A model generated the notes under the pieces. The model was not told the DNA's origin. It saw only the letters and a program-made list of their open reading frames with translations, and did not search any database. Positions 46,155 to 55,403 of a stretch of 64,000 bases of DNA are shown in pieces. The translations under genes and the position numbers were made by a program. This stretch comes from Hyphomicrobiales bacterium. Its GTDB lineage: Bacteria; Pseudomonadota; Alphaproteobacteria; Rhizobiales; Methyloligellaceae. Location of the stretch: the NCBI GenBank assembly GCA_021775525.1, contig JAJFHQ010000024.1:1-64000 (forward strand), read 5' to 3'. Every line of letters starts with the position of its first letter. The first letter of the stretch is position 1.

Positions 46155-47370
46155 GGGTCATCTTTCAGAATATTTCGAGGGCGTGGGAGTCAAAATCCTT
46201 TCCGCTGTTGATGCTGAACCAAAATCTTCGAATCAGCATGAAATCGGAACAACAGTTCCGATGAGGAAATTTCTGGGAATTGAAAAAACCAGCTTCAACG
46301 CTACCTATATCTGGCTGAATGACGAGCAGGAAACTATCACATATCAAGGCAACGCTACGTATTACGACTGTCGTGAAGAAAAAGACAGGCCTGCCGAATT
46401 CCGACTCTACTATCCAACAAATGATGTGACCGAACTGATGTCGGCTGGAGACACGCTGTTTCTCGCAATACGCCCCGACAAATCGATCCTCTTCATCGTT
46501 GTCCCTTCCGACAGCACCATCCAGAGTCAACTTCTCTGGCTGTTTGGCATGGATGAGCAGCCACAACTGAAATTCACAATCCAGGGCTTTGAAGGTGATG
46601 AAGACGGAAAGATCGATTTTATTTCCAGGTTTATTCTTGATGAAATTGGTATTGAATTTGAAGACCCTGACTCTAACTCACTCGATTCCATCATTGAAGG
46701 GTTTGGACTGAAATTTCCGGGGACCGCAGAGTTCTCTGATCTAGCCAGACTTACATTGCCTGAAGTTGATGCACGAGATGATGCCGACGAGGCGCTTCTT
46801 GCATGGCTGAATCATGAAGAAGCCATGTTTCGCCGTCTTGAAAAGAAAATTGTCTCCGAACGCATACGCGAGGGATTCAGTGACGGTGACGATATCGATG
46901 TGGACGCGTTTATCAAATACTCGCTCGGCGTCCAAAACAGACGGAAATCGCGTATGGGCCGTTCATTCGAGAACCATCTGGCAGCGGCCTTCGACGCACA
47001 CAAGCTTGTGTATGATAGTCAAGTCATTACGGAGAAAGGAAAAAAACCAGATTTTATTTTTCCAGGCGTTAAGCCCTACCGCGATCCTAAATTCAACACC
47101 GCCCTGCTGACAATGCTCGCGGCGAAATCGAGCTGCAAGGACCGCTGGCCCCAAATTCTTCCAGAAGCAGAGAGGATACCTGACAAGCACCTAGTCACAC
47201 TGGAACCCGCTATCTCCACCGCACAAACAACGATGATGCACGAATCTGATGTTCAGTTGATCGTTCCTGGCAGAATCAAGAAGAGCTACAAAAAAGAGCA
47301 GCAGGACTGGATATGGTCGTTGCGTGATTTTATCGCGCTCGTTTCTGATAGGCAGTCGAAGCTTGCGTGA
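46147..47370 (+). CDS. EcoRII-like type II restriction endonuclease
   Basis: 407 residues. Residues 1-170 resemble the EcoRII N-terminal effector-DNA-binding domain (NATYIWLNDEQETITYQGN). The C-terminal catalytic domain has YDSQVITEKGKKPDFIFPG and, after FNTALLTMLAAKSSCKDRW, PQILPEAERIPDKHLVTLEP, the PD-(D/E)xK metal site (D and K of PDF...AKSSCK). EcoRII is type IIE: it needs two copies of CCWGG. It is the last gene of the MTase-Vsr-REase operon; all overlap by 8 bp. Confidence 0.85.
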   Translation: MNKGHLSEYFEGVGVKILSAVDAEPKSSNQHEIGTTVPMRKFLGIEKTSFNATYIWLNDEQETITYQGNATYYDCREEKDRPAEFRLYYPTNDVTELMSAGDTLFLAIRPDKSILFIVVPSDSTIQSQLLWLFGMDEQPQLKFTIQGFEGDEDGKIDFISRFILDEIGIEFEDPDSNSLDSIIEGFGLKFPGTAEFSDLARLTLPEVDARDDADEALLAWLNHEEAMFRRLEKKIVSERIREGFSDGDDIDVDAFIKYSLGVQNRRKSRMGRSFENHLAAAFDAHKLVYDSQVITEKGKKPDFIFPGVKPYRDPKFNTALLTMLAAKSSCKDRWPQILPEAERIPDKHLVTLEPAISTAQTTMMHESDVQLIVPGRIKKSYKKEQQDWIWSLRDFIALVSDRQSKLA

Positions 47371-47405
47371 TGCTCACAAGCATGTGGAAACGTCAATGGA
47401 ATGGA

Positions 47406-47426
47406 CCCCGGGAATAAATCCCGGGG
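47406..47426. repeat. REP-like palindrome downstream of rpoD
   Basis: CCCCGGGA (47406-47413) and TCCCGGGG (47419-47426) pair perfectly around ATAAA. The flanking style (TGGACCCCGGG...CCCGGGGTGAC) resembles dispersed intergenic palindromes of alphaproteobacteria. It may also terminate the R-M or rpoD transcript. It lies between the convergent REase and rpoD stops. Confidence 0.5.
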
Positions 47427-47454
47427 TGACAATAATGGTGGTCGGTGGACTGCC

Positions 47455-49530
47455 TTAATTATCCAGGAACGACCGCAGCTTCCTTGACCGTGACGGATGC
47501 TTCAGCTTCCGCAGCGCCTTGGCCTCGATCTGCCGGATGCGCTCGCGGGTCACGCTGAACTGCTGCCCCACCTCTTCCAGCGTGTGGTCGGTGTTCATGC
47601 CGATGCCAAAGCGCATGCGCAGCACGCGCTCCTCGCGCGGCGTAAGGGACGCCAGAACGCGGGTGGTGGTGTCGCGCAAATTCGCCTGGATCGCGGCGTC
47701 GATGGGCAGCACCGCGTTCTTGTCCTCGATGAAATCGCCTAAATAGCTATCTTCCTCATCACCAATGGGCGTCTCGAGGCTGATCGGCTCCTTGGCGATC
47801 TTCAGGACCTTGCGGACCTTCTCGAGCGGCAGCGCCAGCTTGGTGGCCAGCTCTTCAGGCGTGGGCTCGCGGCCGATTTCGTGCAGCATCTGACGGCTGG
47901 TGCGCACGATCTTGTTGATGGTCTCGATCATATGCACGGGGATGCGGATGGTGCGCGCCTGGTCGGCGATGCTACGTGTGATCGCCTGACGGATCCACCA
48001 TGTGGCGTAGGTGCTGAACTTGTAGCCGCGGCGATACTCGAACTTGTCGACCGCTTTCATCAGGCCGATATTGCCTTCCTGAATGAGATCAAGGAATTGC
48101 AGGCCGCGGTTGGTGTATTTCTTGGCAATGGAGATCACGAGGCGCAAATTGGCTTCCACCATCTCCTTCTTGGCGATGCGCGCCTCGCGCTCGCCTTTTT
48201 GCACGATGCGCACGATGCGGCGGAACTCGGCAATCTCAAGTCCCGTCTCGGTGGCGAGGTCTGAAATCTCGGTGCGGATGGTCTTGACGTTGTCGCGCTC
48301 GGCCTTGATGAACGGCTCCCAGCCCTTGCCTTTAAGACGCCCCACGCGGCGCGCCCAGTTGGGGTCGAGCTCGTTGCCCTGGTATTCGGACAGGAAATCC
48401 TCACGGCCAACGCTGTAGCTGTCGGCCAGGCGCATCAGGCGCCCTTCAAAGCTCACCAGCCGGCGGTTGATGCCGTAAAGCTGGTCCACCAGCGCCTCGA
48501 TGCGGTTGTTGTTGAGGCAAAGCGATTTGACCTCGACGACGATGTCTTCCTGCAGCTTGGTGTAGCGGCGCTGCTGGCTGGTCGAGAGCGAGGCGCTCTT
48601 CATCGCCTTTTCAACCAGCTGGTCCTGCAAACGGCGCAGCTTCTTGTAATCCCCGGCGATGGTATCGAAGATTTTCAGCACGTCGGGCTTGAGTTCGGCT
48701 TCCATGGCCGCCAAGGAGAGCGAATTCTCCATGTCGTCATCGTCGTCCTCTTCCTCCTCGCCTTCCTCGCCCTCGGTTTCCTCGCCGTCGGCAGCCTCGC
48801 CCTGGGGGGCGTTGGCGGTTTTCTCATGCTCGGGCTGGGCCGCACCATTTTGCTGGGCGGCGCCGTTGGCGCCCGCGGCAGCATTTGGCTGACCGGCGCC
48901 ATTTTGCTGGTTGGCTGGATTGTGGGGGTTCTCGGGCACCTTCTTGGCGTCAGGCCCGGAATAGGTGGCATCCAGATCGATAATGTCGCGCAGCAGGATG
49001 CGCCCGTCGTTCAGTTCGTCGCGCCAGATGATGATGGCCTGGAACGTCAGCGGGCTTTCGCAAAGCCCGGCGATCATGGCCTCGCGGCCGGCCTCGATGC
49101 GCTTGGCGATGGCGATTTCGCCTTCTCGGCTGAGCAGCTCAACGGTGCCCATCTCGCGCAGATACATGCGCACGGGGTCGTCGGTGCGCTCGGTCGAGGG
49201 GGAATTGGTGGTGGTCTTGACCGGGGCCTTCTTGGCGGAAACCACGGCCGGGGTTTTCTTGGCGTCATCGCCGCCGTCCTCGCCCTCCTCGGATTCGACC
49301 ACATTCACGCCCATGTCGGAGAACATGGCCATGGTGTCCTCGATCTTCTCTGACGACACTTCGTCAGAAGGCAGAACGGAATTGATCTCTTCGTAAGTTA
49401 CGTAGCCACGCTTCTTGGCTGTCTTGATGAGCTTCTTCACCGCCGCATCGGACATATCAAGAAGAGGACCGTCCGCGGCTTCGCCGGCCGGGGGCTCGCG
49501 TTCTTCGCTTTGTGCTGTTTTAGTCGCCAT
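47455..49530 (-). CDS. rpoD: RNA polymerase primary sigma factor RpoD
   Basis: 691 residues. Region 1.1 is N-terminal ([20 protein letters not shown]), region 1.2 [20 protein letters not shown], the non-conserved region follows, then 2.1-2.4 [27 protein letters not shown] with ATWWIRQAI, 3 ([20 protein letters not shown]) and 4 with the HTH ([20 protein letters not shown]). Residues 200-270 contain an unusual low-complexity segment: repeated Asn-Gln-Ala-Gly, then an acidic [14 protein letters not shown] tract. It follows dnaG in the same direction, the standard macromolecular-synthesis order. Confidence 0.96.
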   Translation of the reverse strand: MATKTAQSEEREPPAGEAADGPLLDMSDAAVKKLIKTAKKRGYVTYEEINSVLPSDEVSSEKIEDTMAMFSDMGVNVVESEEGEDGGDDAKKTPAVVSAKKAPVKTTTNSPSTERTDDPVRMYLREMGTVELLSREGEIAIAKRIEAGREAMIAGLCESPLTFQAIIIWRDELNDGRILLRDIIDLDATYSGPDAKKVPENPHNPANQQNGAGQPNAAAGANGAAQQNGAAQPEHEKTANAPQGEAADGEETEGEEGEEEEDDDDDMENSLSLAAMEAELKPDVLKIFDTIAGDYKKLRRLQDQLVEKAMKSASLSTSQQRRYTKLQEDIVVEVKSLCLNNNRIEALVDQLYGINRRLVSFEGRLMRLADSYSVGREDFLSEYQGNELDPNWARRVGRLKGKGWEPFIKAERDNVKTIRTEISDLATETGLEIAEFRRIVRIVQKGEREARIAKKEMVEANLRLVISIAKKYTNRGLQFLDLIQEGNIGLMKAVDKFEYRRGYKFSTYATWWIRQAITRSIADQARTIRIPVHMIETINKIVRTSRQMLHEIGREPTPEELATKLALPLEKVRKVLKIAKEPISLETPIGDEEDSYLGDFIEDKNAVLPIDAAIQANLRDTTTRVLASLTPREERVLRMRFGIGMNTDHTLEEVGQQFSVTRERIRQIEAKALRKLKHPSRSRKLRSFLDN

Positions 49531-49580
49531 ACCTGCCTATCACACCTTATACAAAAGACATCAACCTGATGCACCCATGA

Positions 49581-49606
49581 GCGCGTGCGGGGTTTCACCC
49601 GCGCGC
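49581..49606. terminator. GC-rich hairpin between dnaG and rpoD
   Basis: GCGCG-T-GCGGG (49581-49591) pairs with CCCGC-GCGC (49598-49606) with one bulge and a 6-nt loop, in the 170-bp dnaG-rpoD gap. It may be an RNA-processing or attenuation site between the two genes. Confidence 0.45.
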
Positions 49607-49700
49607 TGGAATCGGCCCTCGATGTGCACTTGCAACCGCACTAACCTGCGACATACCCCTTAAATCGGTATTAACCAAGCGCACGCGTTAAAAAATCACC

Positions 49701-51641
49701 TCATGACAGCGGGTCAGTCGGGCGGTCGGATGCCTCGCCATACCCCTCGATGCTCGCCTCCATGCCCTCCAGGTCAGTGAGCTGTCTGCGGATATCGAAC
49801 AGCCGTTTTTCCGCACTCTCGCTGGCCTCATCCTGGAACGCCTGCTGGGCAGCCTCGAGTTCCCGACCCAGTTCCACCGACCTGCGGTGTAACGCCAATA
49901 TTTGCCGCCAGCCCGTCTCCACATCGCTGCGCGATGCGCCGGGTTCGGCAAACCAATCACTCTTGTGTGTTATGGCGCGTTCGACTTGGGCCACGACAGC
50001 GCCACTTTCGCTAGTCTTCAATTGAGTATGAAAGGCTTCAAAGTCAAGGGCTTTGTCACCACTCATGAGATTTAACATGTCATCGCGCAACACCGCCAGG
50101 CGGGCATTGAGGAAGCTCAAACCGGCTATTTCCTCCGGGTAAGCCTCCAGCAAAAAAGGATGGTTGAGCAAGGTATGCACGATGAGCGCCTCTCGTGATG
50201 CCACTTCCGCACGCCCGCTGACGAGTGCCGAACGCTTCAGGCTTTCGCTCGCACCGCCATATTCCCAGGGCTGACGGCGCTGATTTGAGAAGCCCCCGCG
50301 CCTCCCCTGCACCTCAAATTGGCGTGGCCGCGCACCCGCATTGCCCCGGTAGGCTTGCGGTTTAGCCTCGCCCCGATTCCATAATTTCTTCAGCCTGCTG
50401 GCAATATCATCGCCGTAATGGCGGCGCACGCGCTTCGAGTTGATTTGCTTGAGCAATCCGGCCAACCGGTCTTCAAGCGCGGCGCGGCGTTCAGGTGTCG
50501 TGAAATCTCCGCCCTCCACCTCGCGCGCCCACAACACGCCGGCCAGGGCCCTCGATTGCTCAATCAGCACGCGGAAAGCCTCCGGACCCTGCTCCTTGAT
50601 CAGATCATCGGGGTCCTGGCCCGACGGCATGAAGGCAAATTTCAGGCTGTGCCCGGCTTCCAGCATGGGCAGTGCCGTATCGACCGCGCGGTAAGCCGCC
50701 TTGCGCCCCGCCTCGTCGCCGTCAAAACACAGTACGGGTTCGGGCACCATGCGCCACAGCAGTTTCATCTGGTCTTCCGTCAGAGCGGTTCCCAGCGGTG
50801 CCACGGCGTTGGGAAAGCCCGCCTGTGCCAACGCAATCACGTCCATATAGCCTTCAACGATAATAATCTGCTCGCGCTCATAGGCAGCCTGTCTCGCACC
50901 TCCAAGGTTGAACAACACATGGCCCTTGTGAAACAGCGGCGTTTCGGGCGAGTTTACATACTTGGCCTTGGCGTTTGAAGAAAGCGCACGACCGCCAAAT
51001 GCAATCACCCGGCCCCTGTGGTCGCGTATGGGGAAGATCAGCCGCTCGCGGAACCGGTCATAGGAAACCGGAATATCCTCGCCGGAGATAATCACCCCCG
51101 CTTGCGCCATTTCCTCCGCGCCAAATCCTTTCGAGGCCAGGTGCTCTTTCAGCCCGTGCCGGTCCGCTCCCCCATAGCCGATACGGAACGTGGCTTGCGT
51201 CTCGACGGTGACGCCGCGCCCGCGCAGATACTCGCGGGCGTTGCTGCCAGTAATGTCCTCCAGCGAGGCTTCAAAGAAGAGGCAGGCCGCCTCCATGACA
51301 TCGCGCAGCCGGTCATGGGTCTTTTCGCGCTGCTCCTCCCCCGGCGATTGCACGGGCATGTCCAGCCCGGCCTCATCCGCCAGCCGCTCAACGCTTTCGG
51401 GGAAGCCCAGCCCCTCGGTCACCTGCAGGAACTTGAAAATGTCACCATGCTCGCCGGTTGCGAAACAATGGTAAAAGCCCTTCTGGTCATTGACCGTGAA
51501 GGACGGGGTTTTCTCCTGCTTGAACGGGCTGAGGCCAATATATTCACGGCCCTGCTTTTTGAGCTTCACGCGCTTGGAGACCACCTGGCTGACGGGCAGG
51601 CGGGCGCGTATCTCGTCGAGGAACGACTGGTCGAAGCGCAT
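49701..51641 (-). CDS. dnaG: DNA primase DnaG
   Basis: 646 residues. The zinc-ribbon region (residues 35-65: YIGLSPFKQEKTPSFTVNDQ, then YHCFATGEHGDIF) keeps the fold with the loop as in other DnaG. The TOPRIM domain has IIIVEGYMDVIALAQAG and CFDGDEAGRKAA. The C-terminal helicase-binding domain is at about 490-640, with a long helical tail. It synthesises RNA primers for replication with DnaB. Standard gene order before rpoD. The upstream leader is at 51642-51920. Confidence 0.95.
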   Translation of the reverse strand: MRFDQSFLDEIRARLPVSQVVSKRVKLKKQGREYIGLSPFKQEKTPSFTVNDQKGFYHCFATGEHGDIFKFLQVTEGLGFPESVERLADEAGLDMPVQSPGEEQREKTHDRLRDVMEAACLFFEASLEDITGSNAREYLRGRGVTVETQATFRIGYGGADRHGLKEHLASKGFGAEEMAQAGVIISGEDIPVSYDRFRERLIFPIRDHRGRVIAFGGRALSSNAKAKYVNSPETPLFHKGHVLFNLGGARQAAYEREQIIIVEGYMDVIALAQAGFPNAVAPLGTALTEDQMKLLWRMVPEPVLCFDGDEAGRKAAYRAVDTALPMLEAGHSLKFAFMPSGQDPDDLIKEQGPEAFRVLIEQSRALAGVLWAREVEGGDFTTPERRAALEDRLAGLLKQINSKRVRRHYGDDIASRLKKLWNRGEAKPQAYRGNAGARPRQFEVQGRRGGFSNQRRQPWEYGGASESLKRSALVSGRAEVASREALIVHTLLNHPFLLEAYPEEIAGLSFLNARLAVLRDDMLNLMSGDKALDFEAFHTQLKTSESGAVVAQVERAITHKSDWFAEPGASRSDVETGWRQILALHRRSVELGRELEAAQQAFQDEASESAEKRLFDIRRQLTDLEGMEASIEGYGEASDRPTDPLS

Positions 51642-51801
51642 GGGCTCTCAAAAAACGAATCAGTTGGTTGGCGCGTGATTGAATCTAATCAGAATTCGCG
51701 GCGCTTGCGAATCACCTCATGCAGCGCTCAACGCCGGTGGATAAGCTGGGGATGAAAAAACCCACATTCCGGCTACTCACCTCTATCCACCTGACCATCA
51801 G

Positions 51802-51837
51802 GCTCGGCCCGGACTCGGTTTTTGAGCCGCAATAGGC
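51802..51837. repeat. 36-bp repeat, left copy
   Basis: GCTCGGCCCGGACTCG, a variable 6-mer and GAGCCGCAATAGGC, in the 279-bp gap between dnaG and the YkuD gene. An identical 16+14 frame with another 6-mer lies at 53034-53069. Both read AYCGS..ESGPS in the same minus-strand frame. Apart from this, 51642-51920 holds nothing recognised. Confidence 0.55.
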
Positions 51838-51920
51838 GTGCTCCGCTAAACTCCCCTGCCCATCCCTTCCCGCTGACAGGGACGTGTGATCAGACCGTCC
51901 GGCATTCTCTAACGTCATCG

Positions 51921-52922
51921 TCACTTGCAAATCGGCAATGGGCGTGGCTTGCCCTTGGGAAGCGCGTCCCGCCATTCATTGATGATCGGCTGGAGGGTTT
52001 CCAGGGGCCAGAATTTGGGAGAGCTGATAAGCCTGAGGCAGGCCGTGTTCCAGTAGAGCCCGGAGCGCGACAGGGACTTCGTCTTCACCGCCTTTGCAAC
52101 GGCGTCGATGTCGCCGGATTCAGGATACATGTAGAGCGTCGTCGGGTTGTCGTGCACCATCGCGATAATTTTGCTGGAATCCGATGGCGACCAGGTCGTG
52201 CACCCGTTGCTGCGGCCGCTGGTGTAGTTCACCAGTTTACCAAAAGGAACATACCCCTCCTCGTCCGCATAGGGGCTTTTGGGGTTCTTGTAACGGCACC
52301 GCTTTCTCAAACCAACGGCCTGATGTCCGCCGATGGCCCTCTCCCAGGCGTTCGCGGTGTCGCCTTCCCCGACAAACGGCAGGAACGGGCGAACGAAGGG
52401 CGTCTTCTTGCCTGAACGGCGGTAATAGCCTTTGAACGACTCTCTCACCTCCGCCGTCATATAGACGCCGCCCGAGGTCAGGTTCGAGCCTTCCGCATTG
52501 CTGAAATTCTTCGCGCAGCGCCGCCCGTTCGAGAAATTCGCACGTCGCAGTTTGCGCCCGTTGCCATAGCCCGACGTCGTCGCGCGGAACGACTTGTCCG
52601 CCTCGCAAATAATGTAGAACCGCCGCCCCAGTTTACCACTGCCATCCCGGCTGGGACGCGTCGCATCCATGGCAAAATAGCAAGCGTTCTTGACCGCACC
52701 TTCGTCGACTTTTCGCCGGTAAAGCGCGCGGGCCCTCTTCAAAACCACTGGTGCGATCTTGCCCTCACCCGTGCCGACATGCACACGCAGCCACGCCGGA
52801 AATTCCGGGGTTTGCTCCGCCGCCCGTGAGAGGTGAGAACCCGACAGGGGAATGAGGATCATAGCGGTAATGGTCAGAAAGAGTGTTCTCAGTGGCAACG
52901 GGCGATTCTCCTTATTAAGCAT
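51921..52922 (-). CDS. Murein L,D-transpeptidase catalytic-domain family protein (YkuD_2)
   Basis: 333 residues. Residues 1-36 form a signal peptide (LPLRTLFLTITAMILIPLSG then HLSRAAEQ). The YkuD_2 domain has YFAMDATRPSRDGSGKLGRR, NAWERAIGGHQAVGLRKRC, and the catalytic Cys in YTSGRSNGCTTWSPSDS. It probably makes 3-3 cross-links or exchanges D-amino acids in peptidoglycan. It is flanked by the 36-bp repeat on both sides. Confidence 0.8.
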   Translation of the reverse strand: MLNKENRPLPLRTLFLTITAMILIPLSGSHLSRAAEQTPEFPAWLRVHVGTGEGKIAPVVLKRARALYRRKVDEGAVKNACYFAMDATRPSRDGSGKLGRRFYIICEADKSFRATTSGYGNGRKLRRANFSNGRRCAKNFSNAEGSNLTSGGVYMTAEVRESFKGYYRRSGKKTPFVRPFLPFVGEGDTANAWERAIGGHQAVGLRKRCRYKNPKSPYADEEGYVPFGKLVNYTSGRSNGCTTWSPSDSSKIIAMVHDNPTTLYMYPESGDIDAVAKAVKTKSLSRSGLYWNTACLRLISSPKFWPLETLQPIINEWRDALPKGKPRPLPICK

Positions 52923-53033
52923 CCTGAATACCGGCTTAGCATAAGTCGCCCGTCAAGTGGCTGCTGACAGGGCGTTCAGGGTCTCGGGGGACACGTGGGC
53001 ACCTGCATCGGCAACGATGACGATGCCACCGGC

Positions 53034-53069
53034 GCTCGGCCCGGACTCGATCATGGAGCCGCAATAGGC
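53034..53069. repeat. 36-bp repeat, right copy
   Basis: This copy matches the left copy at 30 of 36 positions; the changed bases are confined to the central 6-mer (ATCATG against GTTTTT). It lies in the 330-bp gap 52923-53252, where a 56-codon minus frame (52953-53123, GTG start, weak SD) also runs through it. Nothing else is recognised in that gap. Confidence 0.5.
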
Positions 53070-53252
53070 CGTAGATGCCTCGAGCCGGAACACCGTTACT
53101 GGCACAAAGCAAACATTCCTCACTCACGGGCTCGACGCCCTGATCAGCCTTGCGGGGCGATTCCTGAGCCCGTACTAAGGAGCTCAATCACAATGAATTC
53201 GGGCGCGAGGGCCTGAGAATTACCACCAACATGGCAAGGATCTGATACGGCA

Positions 53253-54056
53253 ATGCCTCCAAGCAAAAGAAAGCAGGCGCGCGCTTTCCAAAGTCAAATG
53301 AATGCAAAATGCCGTGCTTTGCTGAAGAATGGGTTGCCCCTCGATCACGACCAGAATGCCACGATTGTTCTTGCGTATATCTTCCGCCAAAAATTGCTTG
53401 AGCCCCGCAACACGAAACGAAGTGCGGATGTCGCGCGCACAGCCACAGCCATTTTCGAATTGTCGGTGCAGCGCAATCCCTCCGACCGGACAATCGACTG
53501 CAAAAAAGGATGTTCTTATTGCTGTTCCCGAACCGTGGGTATCAGTGCGCCGGAAGCTTTCCTGATTGCCGAGCAAATTTCCAGTTCTGACGCTCAGTTC
53601 CTGGAACGTGATGCCTATCTTGCAAGGGCACATGAAACGATCAGGATTGATCCTGACGACAGGTTTTCGAACCGCAAATTCTGTGCCCTTTTGAAAGATG
53701 ACGCCTGCTCAATATATACAGGACGGCCAATTGTGTGCAGGTCGAATACCTCGCACCAGGTTCAGGCCTGCATCGATGCATTTGACGGGAAAGACTCCCC
53801 AATTCCCGTCCCCAGAAGCCACATGTTCCTGGCTGATCGATGCCGGATGGCGATATATGCAGCGCTCCGGTCCCTGAACTATCCGGCTTTCAGTTACGAG
53901 ATGAGCGAAGCTGTCTCGCTTGTCCTGCGCGAAGACGCGGCCTCCGAGCGATGGCTGAATGGCGAAGATATATTTGCCGGCGTCCAGTCGCTGCCGGACC
54001 GCACGTCGGAAATGGACAATACAATCACCAGGATAGCCCGGGAAATACTGTTCTAG
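53253..54056 (+). CDS. YkgJ-family cysteine cluster protein
   Basis: 267 residues. A zinc/iron-binding Cys cluster is visible: DCKKGCSYCCSRTVGISAPE (about 82-101), then FCALLKDDACSIYTGRPIVCRS (about 143-164). This spacing is that of the YkgJ/Fe-S oxidoreductase-like family. The function of the family is unknown. The rest is helical, with a basic N-terminus (MPPSKRKQARAFQSQM). It stands before the HxlR remnant. Confidence 0.8.
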   Translation: MPPSKRKQARAFQSQMNAKCRALLKNGLPLDHDQNATIVLAYIFRQKLLEPRNTKRSADVARTATAIFELSVQRNPSDRTIDCKKGCSYCCSRTVGISAPEAFLIAEQISSSDAQFLERDAYLARAHETIRIDPDDRFSNRKFCALLKDDACSIYTGRPIVCRSNTSHQVQACIDAFDGKDSPIPVPRSHMFLADRCRMAIYAALRSLNYPAFSYEMSEAVSLVLREDAASERWLNGEDIFAGVQSLPDRTSEMDNTITRIAREILF

Positions 54057-54170
54057 CCCATGCTGCCGATTGCCCTGGAGATCAAGCTACGAATTCTCAA
54101 CGCGAATGTCGGGCACGTTAAACGGTGTCAGCTTTGGCGGGTTTAAGCGGACATCTCAACCTGAAGCTGG

Positions 54171-54275
54171 TCACAGGTTGCTCTCACCCCAATCCCGGAG
54201 AGCCAGCAGAATTGGCTCCAGGGTCTTTCCTTTCTCACTCAGAGCGTATTCAACATGCGGTGGAACGACCCCGGG
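54171..54275 (-). pseudogene. HxlR-family regulator remnant (C-terminal 34 codons only)
   Basis: The minus strand reads [20 protein letters not shown], then [14 protein letters not shown], then a stop, which is the C-terminal end of an HxlR winged helix (VEYxLTEKGxxLxPIL). An in-frame TAA at 54276-54278 cuts it off and no N-terminal part is found. The fragment is divergent from the zinc-type reductase at 54309, the usual HxlR-target arrangement, and is probably a decayed regulator. Confidence 0.75.
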
Positions 54276-54308
54276 TTAAGGTAATCCGCCAGCCAACGGA
54301 GATTTCCC

Positions 54309-55328
54309 ATGAAAGCAGTTGCTCTTACGCACTACCTCCCAATCGACGATCCGCAGTCGTTCATTGATATCGAATTGCCGAAACCGGAACCCAAAGGCCG
54401 CGACGTCCTGATCAGGATCGAGGCCGTAGCGGTCAACCCCGTCGACACAAAGGTGCGAAGGGGGCGCGGCAAGGAAGGCGCGGTCGAAGACCCGCCCCGG
54501 ATACTGGGCTGGGACGCAAGCGGCGTGGTTGAAACCATCGGGCCCGAGGTTAAACTGTTCCAGCCTGGTGACGCCGTCTACTACGCCGGCGACATTTCGC
54601 GTTCAGGCTCAAACGCCGAGTTTCATGTTGTTGATGAACGTATTGTCGGCCGCAAGCCAGCCAGTCTCAGTCATGCGGAAGCGGCCGCGCTGCCGCTCAC
54701 GACCATTACGGCCTACGAGGCCCTGTTCGACCGACTTGGCATTGATCGTGATGGCGACGACAAAGGTCAATCGATCCTGATCATCGGAGCAGGCGGTGGC
54801 GTTGGATCTATCGGCATCCAGCTCGCGAGGCAGGCCGGGCTGGCCATTATTGCGACAGCATCGCGCCCGGAAACGACCGACTGGGTGAAACAGCTTGGCG
54901 CCGATCATGTGATCAATCATCGCGAAGACATGGTGGCGCAGGTGCGCGCGCTCGGCATGCAACATGTCGATCACATCGCAATCTTCAACGACATGCGCCA
55001 TTGGGAAACAGCCGTCGAACTCATCCGCCCCCAGGGCGGGATTGTCTCAATCGACGACACTGACCTTCCCATGCCCATGGACGGCATGAAAATGAAAGCC
55101 GCCAGCCTTCATTGGGAGTTCATGTTCGCCCGCGCAATGCACCAGACGCCGGATATGATCGAGCAGCACAAATTGCTCGGCTGGGTGGCAGATGAGATCG
55201 ATGCCGGACGCATCCGCACAACCGTATCGGATGTTCTTTCGCCCATAAACGCGGCCAACATGCGAAAGGCCCACACTATGGTGGAAACCGGCACGACAAA
55301 GGGCAAGCTGGTTCTGGAGCGGTTTTGA
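54309..55328 (+). CDS. Zinc-type alcohol dehydrogenase-like/quinone oxidoreductase (MDR)
   Basis: 339 residues. N-terminal GroES-like domain (RDVLIRIEAVAVNPVDTKVR, then LGWDASGVVETIGPE) and a Rossmann domain with ILIIGAGGGVGSIGIQLARQ (about 156-175). No catalytic zinc cysteines are in the expected places, so it is a quinone/zeta-crystallin-like reductase using NADPH. GGAG precedes the ATG. Its former HxlR regulator is broken. Confidence 0.87.
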   Translation: MKAVALTHYLPIDDPQSFIDIELPKPEPKGRDVLIRIEAVAVNPVDTKVRRGRGKEGAVEDPPRILGWDASGVVETIGPEVKLFQPGDAVYYAGDISRSGSNAEFHVVDERIVGRKPASLSHAEAAALPLTTITAYEALFDRLGIDRDGDDKGQSILIIGAGGGVGSIGIQLARQAGLAIIATASRPETTDWVKQLGADHVINHREDMVAQVRALGMQHVDHIAIFNDMRHWETAVELIRPQGGIVSIDDTDLPMPMDGMKMKAASLHWEFMFARAMHQTPDMIEQHKLLGWVADEIDAGRIRTTVSDVLSPINAANMRKAHTMVETGTTKGKLVLERF

Positions 55329-55403
55329 GCAGGGGCATCAATTGAAATAATGACTGCATGAGAGGGTAAAGAGGGATTCCCCCCAGTCGGGTCTACACCC
55401 TGT

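Noticed and set aside
43344-47370. Integrase- or tRNA-bounded genomic island
   Set aside because: No integrase, transposase or att repeat was found; the nearest tRNA is about 4 kb away and intact.
52953-53123. A 56-codon minus-strand gene
   Set aside because: Only a GTG start with a weak SD and no recognisable protein; it overlaps the 36-bp repeat, so it is mentioned there only.
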